DNA of 64,000 nt from Hyphomicrobiales bacterium (GTDB lineage Bacteria; Pseudomonadota; Alphaproteobacteria; Rhizobiales; Rhizobiaceae), in the NCBI GenBank assembly GCA_900472175.1, contig UCHD01000019.1:1-64000 (forward strand), in the 5' to 3' direction. Below are positions 54,772 through 63,132 of the stretch, one piece after another; the first letter of the stretch is position 1, and every line of letters starts with the position of its first letter. The position numbers and the translations under genes were made by a program. Below the pieces are notes generated by a model. The model worked only from the letters and a program-made list of their open reading frames with translations, ran no database searches and had not been told where the DNA came from.

Positions 54772-56517
54772 TCAATATCCCCTTGCCGCCCCCGAGGTCG
54801 CGCGGCTGTCCATAGCGCCATTGTAGCGGGCGCCGCCGCCTTCCTCGATTTCAGTCAAATTCCGTCCGCCGACGAGGATGCCGGCCGCCTGGCCCCAGAC
54901 CGGCCAACTGGCATCGATCCCGACGTCATGGCCCATCTCGGTCAGGAGCTTCAGCGTATCGGACGACAGGGCGAAGGGCTCCATGTAGACCTTGTCGGGC
55001 AGCCATTGGTGATGGATGCGCGGGGCGTCGATCGCCTCCTGAATGCTCATGCCGTGGTCGATGACGTTGATGATCGCTTCCAGCGTGATGGTGATGATGC
55101 GCGCCCCACCGGGGCTGCCGATGATCATGAACGGCTTGCCATCCTTGGAGATGACCGTCGGGCTCATCGATGACAGAGGCGTCTTCTTCGGTGCGATAGA
55201 ATTGGCTTCACCCTGGACGAGGCCGTAGAGATTGGGCGAGCCGGGCTTGGACGTGAAATCGTCCATCTCGTTGTTCAGCAGGATACCGGTTCCGGGCGCC
55301 ATGACGCCCGCACCGAACGAGCCGTTCAGCGTATAGGTGACCGCGACGGCATTGCCGTCATTGTCGATGATCGAATAATGCGTCGTCTCGGTGCTTTCGC
55401 CCATGCCCTTCGGCATCAGGTCCTTTGAGATCCCGGCCTTGAACGGATTGATCTTTGCCCGGATTTCCTTGGCATAGGCCTTGTCGGTGAGTTTTTCGAC
55501 GGGGTTTTCGACAAAGTCCGGATCGCCGAGTGCCGAGTTGCGGTCGACATAGGCGTGCCGCATCGCCTCGACCATCGCATGTACGGTTTCAGCTGATCCG
55601 TAGCCGAGATAGGACAGCGGGTAGCCTTCCAGCACGTTGAGAATTTCGCAGATGATGACGCCGCCAGAACTTGGCGGCGGCGAGGAGACAATCTCGTAGC
55701 CGCGGTAATTGCAGGTCACGGGTTTGAGTTCGCGCACCGTATATTGCTCGAAATCGGCCTTGGCCAGCACGCCGCCGGTCGCGGCGCTCGCCTTGACGAT
55801 ATTGTCGGCGATTGTGCCCTTGTAAAAGGCGTCGGGGCCTTTTTCGGAAATGCTGGTCAGGCTTGCGGCCAGGTCCGGCTGGACGAGCATTTCGCCGATC
55901 GAAAAAGTCTTTCCGTCCGGCTTGAGGTAGATCGCGGCGGCGGCTTTGTCCTTCGACAGTTTCTTGGCGCCATTTTGCAGCGAGGCGACATCGCCCTGAT
56001 CAAGCACGAAGCCATCCTTGGCGAAGCGGATGGCGGGTGCCAGCAGTTCCTCGCGCGATAGCGTGCCGTATTTTTCACGGGCCGTCTCAAAGCCCATAAC
56101 CGAGCCAGGGACGCCGACTGCCAAGTAGCCGGCGGTACTGGCACCTTTGACGATCTCGCCCTTGTCATCGAGATACATGGTCTTGGTGGAGGCGAGCGGT
56201 GCGCGTTCGCGGAAATCGAGGAAGGTGGCCTTGCCGTCCTTCAGCCGGATGGTCATGAACCCGCCGCCACCGATATTGCCAGCGGTGGGATAGACAACGG
56301 CCAGCGCATAACCGACGGCAACTGCCGCATCGACAGCATTACCGCCCTTCTTCAACACCTCGACGCCGACTTCGGAGGCGAGATGCTGGGCGGTGACGAC
56401 CATGCCATGCTCGGCCTTGACAGGCTCGGGCGCGGCGGCGAGCACCGGGGACAGTGGCAAGAGGGCGATGGAAACGATAAGCGCGGCAATCGCGCCGGTA
56501 CGGGGGTGAGGCAACAT
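54772..56517 (-). CDS. ggt: Gamma-glutamyltransferase (periplasmic)
   Basis: 581 residues with a signal peptide (IAALIVSIALLPLSPVLAAA). Family signatures: GMVVTAQHLASEVGVEVLKKGGNAVDAAVAVGYAL, FRERAP, and TETTHYSIIDNDGNAVAVTYTLNGSFGAGVM, where Thr at ETTHYS is the autocleavage nucleophile. SMSPTVI and GSPGGARIITIT form the substrate loops. It transfers or hydrolyses the gamma-glutamyl group of glutathione outside the cytoplasm. GGGAGAAC precedes the ATG. It stands alone, 108 bases after the FAD-dehydrogenase gene's stop codon. Confidence 0.95.
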   Translation of the reverse strand: MLPHPRTGAIAALIVSIALLPLSPVLAAAPEPVKAEHGMVVTAQHLASEVGVEVLKKGGNAVDAAVAVGYALAVVYPTAGNIGGGGFMTIRLKDGKATFLDFRERAPLASTKTMYLDDKGEIVKGASTAGYLAVGVPGSVMGFETAREKYGTLSREELLAPAIRFAKDGFVLDQGDVASLQNGAKKLSKDKAAAAIYLKPDGKTFSIGEMLVQPDLAASLTSISEKGPDAFYKGTIADNIVKASAATGGVLAKADFEQYTVRELKPVTCNYRGYEIVSSPPPSSGGVIICEILNVLEGYPLSYLGYGSAETVHAMVEAMRHAYVDRNSALGDPDFVENPVEKLTDKAYAKEIRAKINPFKAGISKDLMPKGMGESTETTHYSIIDNDGNAVAVTYTLNGSFGAGVMAPGTGILLNNEMDDFTSKPGSPNLYGLVQGEANSIAPKKTPLSSMSPTVISKDGKPFMIIGSPGGARIITITLEAIINVIDHGMSIQEAIDAPRIHHQWLPDKVYMEPFALSSDTLKLLTEMGHDVGIDASWPVWGQAAGILVGGRNLTEIEEGGGARYNGAMDSRATSGAARGY

Positions 56518-56625
56518 GGTGTTCTCCCGGTCCGGTTTTCGGATCGGTCATCTTTGCCGAGTTTGGCCGGTAATGCCAGCTTTTGCTATGCTGCAAGGCC
56601 ACATATCGCCAGATCTGTATCCCTG

Positions 56626-58005
56626 CTATCGCGGTGGCGGGATGACCTTGCCGGGATTCATGATGCCGTTGGGATCGAGCGCGGCCTTGATCCGGCGCAT
56701 GACGCCGATCTCTTCTTCGCTGCGCGAATGGTCGAGGAAATCGCGTTTCAGCGTGCCGATGCCATGTTCGGCGGAGATCGAGCCTTTGTATGTGCGGACG
56801 AGATCATAGGCGATTGCGTCGATTTCGTGCAGGTCGTGCACGCTGGCTTTCTCAGTCCAGACCGCCACGTGCAGATTGCTGTCACCAACATGACCGAAGA
56901 ACGACACATGAGCGGCCGGAAAGCGGGCAAGTAGGGCCTTTTCGCAATCGCCAGCGAAAGCGTCGAGTTGGCCGACCGGCAGGCTGACGTCGAGATTGAT
57001 CAGGCCGGGCAGGAGTTGATCCATCATGTGCCCCTCGCGCACCGACCAGAAGGCGCGGGCTTCCTTTTCCGACTGGGCGACCAGCGCGTCGGTAACAAGG
57101 CCATCCTCGAAGGCTTGGCCAAGGAAGGCTTCGAAACGTTCCTTGTCCTCGTCGCTGCCATCGACATCCTGCTCGATGATGACAAAAAACGGATAGGCCC
57201 TGTCGAAGAACGTCAGGTTGAGTGCTTCTGCATTGAAGCGGAAATAGCTTTGCCACATCGCCTCGAAGGCTGACAGGCCGGGCAACCCGCGTTGCGCGGA
57301 TTTCAGCAACGTGACGACTTGGTCGTAATTTTCGATGGCGCACAGCGCCGTCAGGCGGGCAGCGGGAAGGGGCCGTAGCCGCAGCACGGCGCGGGTAACG
57401 ATCCCCAGTGTGCCTTCCGAGCCGATGAACAACTGGCGCAGGTCATAGCCGGTATTGTTTTTGGTCATCCGGTTGAGCGACGACAGCACGGTTCCATCGG
57501 CCAGCACGGCTTCGAGGCCGAGTACGTTGTCGCGGGTGACGCCATGGCGGATGACGCGGATGCCGCCGGCATTGGTGGAGATATTGCCGCCGATCTGGCA
57601 CGAGCCGCGGGCGCCGAGATCGATCGGCAACAGGAACCCGGCGGTTTCGGCGACCAGTTGCGCCACTTCCAAAGGTGTGCCGGCCAGAACCGTCATGGTG
57701 CCGGCAGCCGTATCGATATCCTCGACGCCGGACATGCGTTCCAGTGAAATCGCGATATCGCCCGAGCGTGCATTGGCGCCGCCCGCAAGACCGGTGAGAC
57801 CGCCCTGCGGCACGACGGGTTGGTGATGCCGATCACAGATGGCAAGCGCTGCTGCGACCTGCTCGGTGCTTGCTGGACGCAGTACGGCGAGCGGCAGGAA
57901 CTTGCCGGTGCCACTCGCATCGCTGCGGTAGCGGCCGCCAATGGCATCGCCGGTGAGCACCACATCCGTACCAAGAGCTTCGATCAGGTCATCGATGACG
58001 GTCAT
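56626..58005 (-). CDS. FAD-dependent 2-hydroxyacid dehydrogenase (D-lactate/2-hydroxyglutarate type)
   Basis: 459 residues. FAD_binding_4 domain: VLRPASTEQVAAALAICDRHHQPVVPQGGLTGLAGGA, LPIDLGARGSCQIGGNISTNAGG, FIGSEGTLGIVT. FAD-oxidase C-terminal domain with the metal/active-site stretch FFGHVGDSNLHVAVW and SAEHGIGTLKRD near the end. It oxidises a D-2-hydroxy acid and passes electrons onward. It overlaps the upstream FMN enzyme gene by 4 bases, so both act on related hydroxy acids. Confidence 0.9.
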   Translation of the reverse strand: MTVIDDLIEALGTDVVLTGDAIGGRYRSDASGTGKFLPLAVLRPASTEQVAAALAICDRHHQPVVPQGGLTGLAGGANARSGDIAISLERMSGVEDIDTAAGTMTVLAGTPLEVAQLVAETAGFLLPIDLGARGSCQIGGNISTNAGGIRVIRHGVTRDNVLGLEAVLADGTVLSSLNRMTKNNTGYDLRQLFIGSEGTLGIVTRAVLRLRPLPAARLTALCAIENYDQVVTLLKSAQRGLPGLSAFEAMWQSYFRFNAEALNLTFFDRAYPFFVIIEQDVDGSDEDKERFEAFLGQAFEDGLVTDALVAQSEKEARAFWSVREGHMMDQLLPGLINLDVSLPVGQLDAFAGDCEKALLARFPAAHVSFFGHVGDSNLHVAVWTEKASVHDLHEIDAIAYDLVRTYKGSISAEHGIGTLKRDFLDHSRSEEEIGVMRRIKAALDPNGIMNPGKVIPPPR

Positions 58006-59177
58006 GGCTGGTGTCTTCCATAATTCTGGGTGGGAGCATGGAGGAAGGACGGCAGCTCCGCAACCGTCCGGCAGCCGAGCTGGGCCATCGTGCTGGAGAG
58101 TTCGGCCTTGAGGATATCAATCAGATGATCGCCACCCGGAGCGCCCATTGCGGCGCTGGCATAGACGAACGGGCGGCCGATCAGGACGAAATCGGCGCCG
58201 AGCGCCAGCAGGCGGGCGACATCGAGACCGGAGCGGATACCGCCATCGGCGGCGATCAAAGCATCAGGACCCAACGCACGGCGGATAGTGGGCAGAACAG
58301 AGAGGGCGGTGGGGGCGGCATCGAGCTGACGGCCACCGTGATTGGAGACGATCAGACCGTCGGCGCCCATCGCCAGATAGGCCCGCGCTTCCGAAACGTC
58401 GAGCACGCCCTTGATCAGGAGCTTGCCCTTCCAGGCATCACGGATGCGGCGGACACGCTCTGCACCCAGATGACCGGTCATGACACGGCCGACGAATTCC
58501 GCCGACTGCTTGAGCGACGAGCCCTTCGGATAGTAGGGCGACAGGTTTTCAAAATCGGGAATGCCGTGGCGGAACACATGGCTTGCCCAATGCGGATGGG
58601 TGGCGATCTGAAACATCGTCTTCAGATCGAGGATTGGCGGCACGGACATGCCGTTGCGAATATCGCGCTCGCGGCGGGTGGGTGCCGGGATATCGACGGT
58701 CAGCACCAGCGTCTGATAGCCGGACCGCGCGGCGCGGGCGATCATGTCGGCTTCCATCGCGGGATCGTTCGGCGGATAGAACTGGAACCAGCCATTGTCG
58801 CCGGTGATCGGGCCGATGGTTTCTATGGCGCGGTTGGCGAATGTCGAGAGCACATGCGGGATATTATGGGCCTTGGCCGCTTCAGCCAGCGGTACTTCGC
58901 AGCCCGGCCAGAGCAGGCCTGCGAGCCCGAGTGGAGCGATGCCGAATGGCGCGTCGAAACGCTTTCCGAACAGGGTGACGCCCAGATCCGGCGAAGGGGC
59001 TTCCGAGAGATAGCGCGGCATCAACTCGATGGTGTCGAAGCTTTCGACGTTGCGCCGGACGTTGCTTTCCCGGCCAAGGCCGCCGATCAGATAATCATGC
59101 ACGAACCCCGGCATGCGTCGCGCTGCGGCCTTCTCCATGTCCGGAATGCAGGGAAAACGTCTATTCAGGTCTGTCAT
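58002..59177 (-). CDS. lldD: FMN-dependent alpha-hydroxyacid dehydrogenase (L-lactate dehydrogenase type)
   Basis: 391 residues. FCB2/LldD fold: FDTIELMPRYLSEA, FGIAPLGLAGLLWPG, WFQFYPPND, LLIKGVLDVSEARAYLAMGADGLIVSNHGGRQLD (Lys and catalytic His) and ALIAADGGIRSGLDVARLLALGADFVLIGRPF. It oxidises L-lactate or a similar L-2-hydroxy acid to the keto acid. It is the first gene of a two-gene operon with the FAD enzyme for the opposite stereoisomer. Substrate may be lactate or glycolate-like. Confidence 0.9.
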   Translation of the reverse strand: MTDLNRRFPCIPDMEKAAARRMPGFVHDYLIGGLGRESNVRRNVESFDTIELMPRYLSEAPSPDLGVTLFGKRFDAPFGIAPLGLAGLLWPGCEVPLAEAAKAHNIPHVLSTFANRAIETIGPITGDNGWFQFYPPNDPAMEADMIARAARSGYQTLVLTVDIPAPTRRERDIRNGMSVPPILDLKTMFQIATHPHWASHVFRHGIPDFENLSPYYPKGSSLKQSAEFVGRVMTGHLGAERVRRIRDAWKGKLLIKGVLDVSEARAYLAMGADGLIVSNHGGRQLDAAPTALSVLPTIRRALGPDALIAADGGIRSGLDVARLLALGADFVLIGRPFVYASAAMGAPGGDHLIDILKAELSSTMAQLGCRTVAELPSFLHAPTQNYGRHQP

Positions 59178-59307
59178 GCTCGGTCCGGATGCTCCTCGAA
59201 TCGCCGGGAACCTTAGCGGGTTTAGCCTGTTGGCCGAAAGCCCTGCAGCTCTATTGTCTGTCGGTTAGAAGAGCAGTTCTGATAGGCACTTCGGCCGGTT
59301 CGTACCT

Positions 59308-59446
59308 CATCTCCTTCTCCCCAGCGGGAAGAAATGCCGAACGCAGTCAGGCGATGAGGGGGGCACTTCGGCAAGCTCGTCAATGAATGGCTTCGCCCCC
59401 TCATCCGTCCCTTCGGGGCACCTTCTCCCCGATGGGGAGAAGAGGA
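59308..59446. repeat. Palindromic intergenic repeat (RIME-like)
   Basis: Contains ccttctccccagcggga (59313 on), ccccctcatccg (59396 on) and a perfect hairpin CTTCTCCCC (59422-59430) / GGGGAGAAG (59434-59442). It shares its core with the repeat at 54.7 kb. It fills the gap between lldD and the dimethylargininase-like gene. Confidence 0.7.
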
Positions 59447-59452
59447 GACTCC

Positions 59453-60370
59453 CTATGCAGCCTCCCTCACCAGCGCCTGCGCCATGCAGTGAATGCCGCC
59501 GCCGGTCTTGGAGATTTCACTCATGTCGATGGCGGCGACCTCGAAACCGCGGGCGCGCAGTTTTTCGATCAGGGTTTTCGACGATGTCGGAGCGATGACA
59601 CGGTCACGGCCCAGCGACATGAAATTGCAACCGAGTGCCATTGTATCCTGGAAGGGAACGTCGATGATCTCGTGGCCCTTGGCCTTCAGCCAGTCGACGA
59701 TGCCGGGTTCCGTGCAGGCAAGGCACACGGCGGTCAGCTTCGGCGCGATCGGCACGACCATCAGGTCGATATGGACATAATATTCGTCGATGAAGGCAAG
59801 GCGCGTTTCCCAGCCTTCTTTCTTGAACCAGTCTTCAACTTGCCGGGCGCCTTCCTCTTGGGTGCGGGCGCCGCCGCAACCGATCAACACGCAACCGTCC
59901 TCGATGACGTTGAAGTCGCCACCTTCGAAGGTGCCGGCCGTCACCATGTCGTAGATCGGGATGCCAAGCTTTTCATAGGTGCGGATGGCCGCATAGTTTT
60001 CGCCGCGCCGCCACCAGTTGGCCATGGCTGTGATGATCGCGCCATAGGGGGTCATGACACTGCTGTCGCGGGAATAGACCTGCATCGGCAGTTCCGGCGT
60101 CGGCTCGTGCCAATGGATTTTCACACCGAAATGCTCGTAGGCTGACACCAGTTCCTTGTGCTGCGATTGCGCCACCTGAATGTTGCAGGGCGCCTCGCGC
60201 AGGTGTTTGCGCGACAGCGAGCTGGTGGAGAGATGCCGTAGATGCGCCGGCGATCCGAGCAGCACGTCGGTCAACGGATCGGTTTCGTTCTTGAAGCCCC
60301 AGCGGGTGAGGGGCGCGGTGCCGCCTTTCGGGTTGCGGCGCTGAAGCGAAAAGGGCTCGTTGAACTGCAT
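59453..60370 (-). CDS. Dimethylargininase / arginine-deiminase-superfamily hydrolase
   Basis: 305 residues. Guanidine-modifying fold: PMQVYSRDSSVMTPYGAII, FEGGDFNVIEDGCVLIGCGGART, FIDEYYVHIDLMVVPIAPKL, and the C-terminal catalytic Cys in KTGGGIHCMAQALVRE. The Glu/Asp-His-Cys set is complete. Likely substrates are methylated arginines or a related guanidino compound, giving citrulline. It follows one base after the M20 gene and has GGAGG upstream, so the two are coupled. Confidence 0.87.
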   Translation of the reverse strand: MQFNEPFSLQRRNPKGGTAPLTRWGFKNETDPLTDVLLGSPAHLRHLSTSSLSRKHLREAPCNIQVAQSQHKELVSAYEHFGVKIHWHEPTPELPMQVYSRDSSVMTPYGAIITAMANWWRRGENYAAIRTYEKLGIPIYDMVTAGTFEGGDFNVIEDGCVLIGCGGARTQEEGARQVEDWFKKEGWETRLAFIDEYYVHIDLMVVPIAPKLTAVCLACTEPGIVDWLKAKGHEIIDVPFQDTMALGCNFMSLGRDRVIAPTSSKTLIEKLRARGFEVAAIDMSEISKTGGGIHCMAQALVREAA

Positions 60371-60371
60371 G

Positions 60372-61928
60372 TCATGCCTCCGGGGTTGCGGGTTTGGGGA
60401 TCCACCAGTCGCGGCCGCGGGCGGTGGTCACATATTCGGGCCAGCGGAAATGGATGGGGGGTGCGTAGTCACAAAGGGGCGGAATCCATTTCGATCCGCC
60501 AATGCCGCCGCCAGTGCGTTCATTGAATTCGGTCTTGGCCGCGGCGCGAACCGTCTCGTCTTCCAGAAGTCGGATGGCCGACAGGGAAAGGGTCTTGGCC
60601 GCGCAAAGGACGGTTGGGTCAATCGTGGCGGGGATGCCGCCGAGCGCATTGGAGACCCAGACGGGATAGGTATAGCCGGATGGCGCTTTCAGCGTCGGGC
60701 GGGCGATGTAGAAGCGCGCGGTCGGGGCGTGCCAGCTCATATCGGTGTAATCGTCGGAGGTGGAATTCAGCTGTGAGGGAGCGAGGTCGCGGCGCAGGAT
60801 GGCTTCGGCGTCCTGCGGTGAAATCAGCTTTTCCATTTCGTCGATGAACGGCTGTTCCATCACTTCGATGCCAAGATTGGCCTGGATTTCGCGGGCTACA
60901 GTCTTAGCCGCCTCATCCCAACGTGGCGGACCGGCGGTTTGCAAGGCATCCCAGACGAGATTGGCCATTGCATGGTTGGCAAGGCCGGGGCGGGATTTTG
61001 AGACCCAATGGCGTTCATACCGGCAGCCGGTCATGGCGGCGGCCGCAGCCGCATTGCGATCCAGAACGGAAGCCACCTGTTCGGCCATGGCGATGGTGGG
61101 CACGCGGATCATGTACTGGATCTCGGCAAGGCCTGCCGGCAGATTGTCGGCGGTCGCCTGGCCTGCCGTCAGGATTGCCTCGCTGATCGACCAGCCGCCC
61201 TGATGGGTGAGCATCGAGTCACGCAGGGCCTTCGATGCCATATACATGGTCATCAGCGCGTCGTTGGCGCCGGGCGCGCGCACGGCGGAATGCGATTGCG
61301 GGATTGGTGCGTCGTCACTGCGGCCCCAGGCTTCGGGCTGGTCGCAGATGAAGCGGTAGATCATCGAATAGGCAGCGCCGCAATGCGTGTCCCAACGCAC
61401 CGTGTTGCACATCGGCAGCATGTAGAACGGGTGGAAGGAGAACATGCCGGCGAGGCCGTCATAATAGCCCTTGGCCGCGTGGATCGGCTTGGAACCGCGC
61501 ACTTTTTCCGCGGGTTCACCGGTAAAGCGGAGAGTGCCCTTGATGCCATGCCGCTGCATCGCCGCCTTGGTGGCGAGCAGGCCGCCGAGCGAGCCGATGC
61601 CGAGCGCCGAATGCGGGTCGGTATGGCCACCAGCTTCAAAACTCAGGCCGTTGCGGGCTTCTCTTCGTGTCGCCGCCGCCTGGCAATTGCCGGGCACGGC
61701 GTCGTATTCCGCATACATGCCGACCACGGGACCGGGACCGTTGCTCCATTCGGCGCAGAATGCCGTCGGCATACCGGCTGAGCCTTCCTCGACGAAAAAG
61801 CCCTGTTTGCGCAGCAAGTCGACATACCAGGCAGCGGATTCATATTCGCGCCACGCTGTTTCTCCGAAACCGAAAATACGCGCAGTCCAGTCAGACAGAT
61901 CGGTCCTGATGGTGTCGACGAAAGTCAT
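60372..61928 (-). CDS. M20-family amidohydrolase (AbgB/PM20D2-like)
   Basis: 518 residues from ATG 61928 (a GTG at 61958 is also possible; neither has a good ribosome-binding site). MYAEYDAVPGN is the metal-binding Asp region, followed by GLSFEAGGHTDPHSALGIGSLGGL, FTGEPAEKVRGSKPIHAAKGYYDGLAGMFSFHPF and a C-terminal NSTSDDYTDMSWHAPTARFYIA. Relatives cleave acyl- or dipeptide-type amides. Its partner is the guanidine hydrolase, so an acylated or peptide-linked arginine derivative is a reasonable guess. Divergent from a LysR gene. Confidence 0.85.
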   Translation of the reverse strand: MTFVDTIRTDLSDWTARIFGFGETAWREYESAAWYVDLLRKQGFFVEEGSAGMPTAFCAEWSNGPGPVVGMYAEYDAVPGNCQAAATRREARNGLSFEAGGHTDPHSALGIGSLGGLLATKAAMQRHGIKGTLRFTGEPAEKVRGSKPIHAAKGYYDGLAGMFSFHPFYMLPMCNTVRWDTHCGAAYSMIYRFICDQPEAWGRSDDAPIPQSHSAVRAPGANDALMTMYMASKALRDSMLTHQGGWSISEAILTAGQATADNLPAGLAEIQYMIRVPTIAMAEQVASVLDRNAAAAAAMTGCRYERHWVSKSRPGLANHAMANLVWDALQTAGPPRWDEAAKTVAREIQANLGIEVMEQPFIDEMEKLISPQDAEAILRRDLAPSQLNSTSDDYTDMSWHAPTARFYIARPTLKAPSGYTYPVWVSNALGGIPATIDPTVLCAAKTLSLSAIRLLEDETVRAAAKTEFNERTGGGIGGSKWIPPLCDYAPPIHFRWPEYVTTARGRDWWIPKPATPEA

Positions 61929-62116
61929 GGCAGATGTCTGGGCGGCGGATATCAGCACGGGCTATCGTCTCACTGGAGGGTTGAGCTGTGTTGCTGGGGC
62001 CAGTTAAGCGCCGATCCGATCTTCGAAAAAGTGAAATGTTTTCCCGCCTTCGACAAATTAAGTTCGCCAATGCTCAAAATCCGGACTAGCTTTTCATCCT
62101 GATCAGGAGGCAGCCG

Positions 62117-63013
62117 ATGCAGAGAATTCCGTCGACACAGGCTTTGCGTGCGCTCGAAAGCTTCGCGCGGCACGGCACTGTGTGGAAAGCCGCCGACGAG
62201 CTGAACCTGACGCGCAGTGCCATCAGCCATCAGCTGCGCTTGCTGGAGCGGGAGCTCGGCTTCCAGATTTTCAACCGGGTCGGTACGCGCATCGAGTTGA
62301 CGGAGCAGGGGCTCGGCTATGCCGCCGATATCAGGCAGGCGCTGAACGCCATTGCAGGGTCTGCTTCACGCCACGCGAGCCGCGGCGTCAGTGGTTCTAT
62401 CACTGTCAGTTGCCCGCCGGGTTTTGCCTCCAACTGGTTGTGCAATTACATTTCCCACTTTCGCGATGCCTATCCCGATGTGCGGATTTCCATCGTCACG
62501 CCGCGCCGGCTCGACGATATCAGCAATCCCGATGTCGATGTGTTCATCGCGTTCGGCACGGGAAACTGGCCGTCGATGCAGGTGGAGCTGATCATCGAAG
62601 TGGAGTTTGCGCCGCTTTGCAGTCCGGCTTTACTGAACAAGATCGGTGGTCTCAATGGCCCGAACGACATCAAGAAGATGTGCCTGCTGCATCTCACAGA
62701 TTATGAGGATTGGGAGACCTGGCTCGCCTTGGCGGGGGTCGATCAGAGCTATGCGTCGACCGGCATTGTCTTCTCCGACATGAACCTGGTTTTCGCCGCG
62801 ACACTGTCGGGGCAGGGCGTTGCGGTCGGCGACCGTTTTACCTGTCGGCACGCCATGAACAGCGGCCAGTTGGTGCAGCCGTTCGATATCAGCATCAATT
62901 CCAGCCGCTCCTATTATCTGGTCACATCGGAGGCCAAGGCCGACAATCAGGCCGTTGTGGCCTTCAGTTCGTGGTTGCGCTCCGAGATGCTTAAAAATGA
63001 CGCAGATGCCTAG
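62117..63013 (+). CDS. LysR-family regulator (GcvA-like)
   Basis: 298 residues (CAGGAGG site). The HTH IPSTQALRALESFARHGTVWKAADELNLTRSAISHQLRLLERELGFQIFNRVG is the GcvA type, and the remainder is a periplasmic-binding-type effector domain (GSITVSCPPGFASNWLCNYISHFRDAYPDVRISIV). It faces the M20/dimethylargininase operon across 188 bases and lies 119 bases before the ABC gene on its own strand, so it may regulate one or both. Confidence 0.92.
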   Translation: MQRIPSTQALRALESFARHGTVWKAADELNLTRSAISHQLRLLERELGFQIFNRVGTRIELTEQGLGYAADIRQALNAIAGSASRHASRGVSGSITVSCPPGFASNWLCNYISHFRDAYPDVRISIVTPRRLDDISNPDVDVFIAFGTGNWPSMQVELIIEVEFAPLCSPALLNKIGGLNGPNDIKKMCLLHLTDYEDWETWLALAGVDQSYASTGIVFSDMNLVFAATLSGQGVAVGDRFTCRHAMNSGQLVQPFDISINSSRSYYLVTSEAKADNQAVVAFSSWLRSEMLKNDADA

Positions 63014-63132
63014 CCGCCCGCTCACGGATCAGGCGTCTTTTGGCAAATTATATTTGTCCAAGCGGGGAAAAGATTTCGTTTGTCCTGTTGCTAAAACGCC
63101 CATACGATTTCGGAGTTGGAAAAGGAGCGTCT

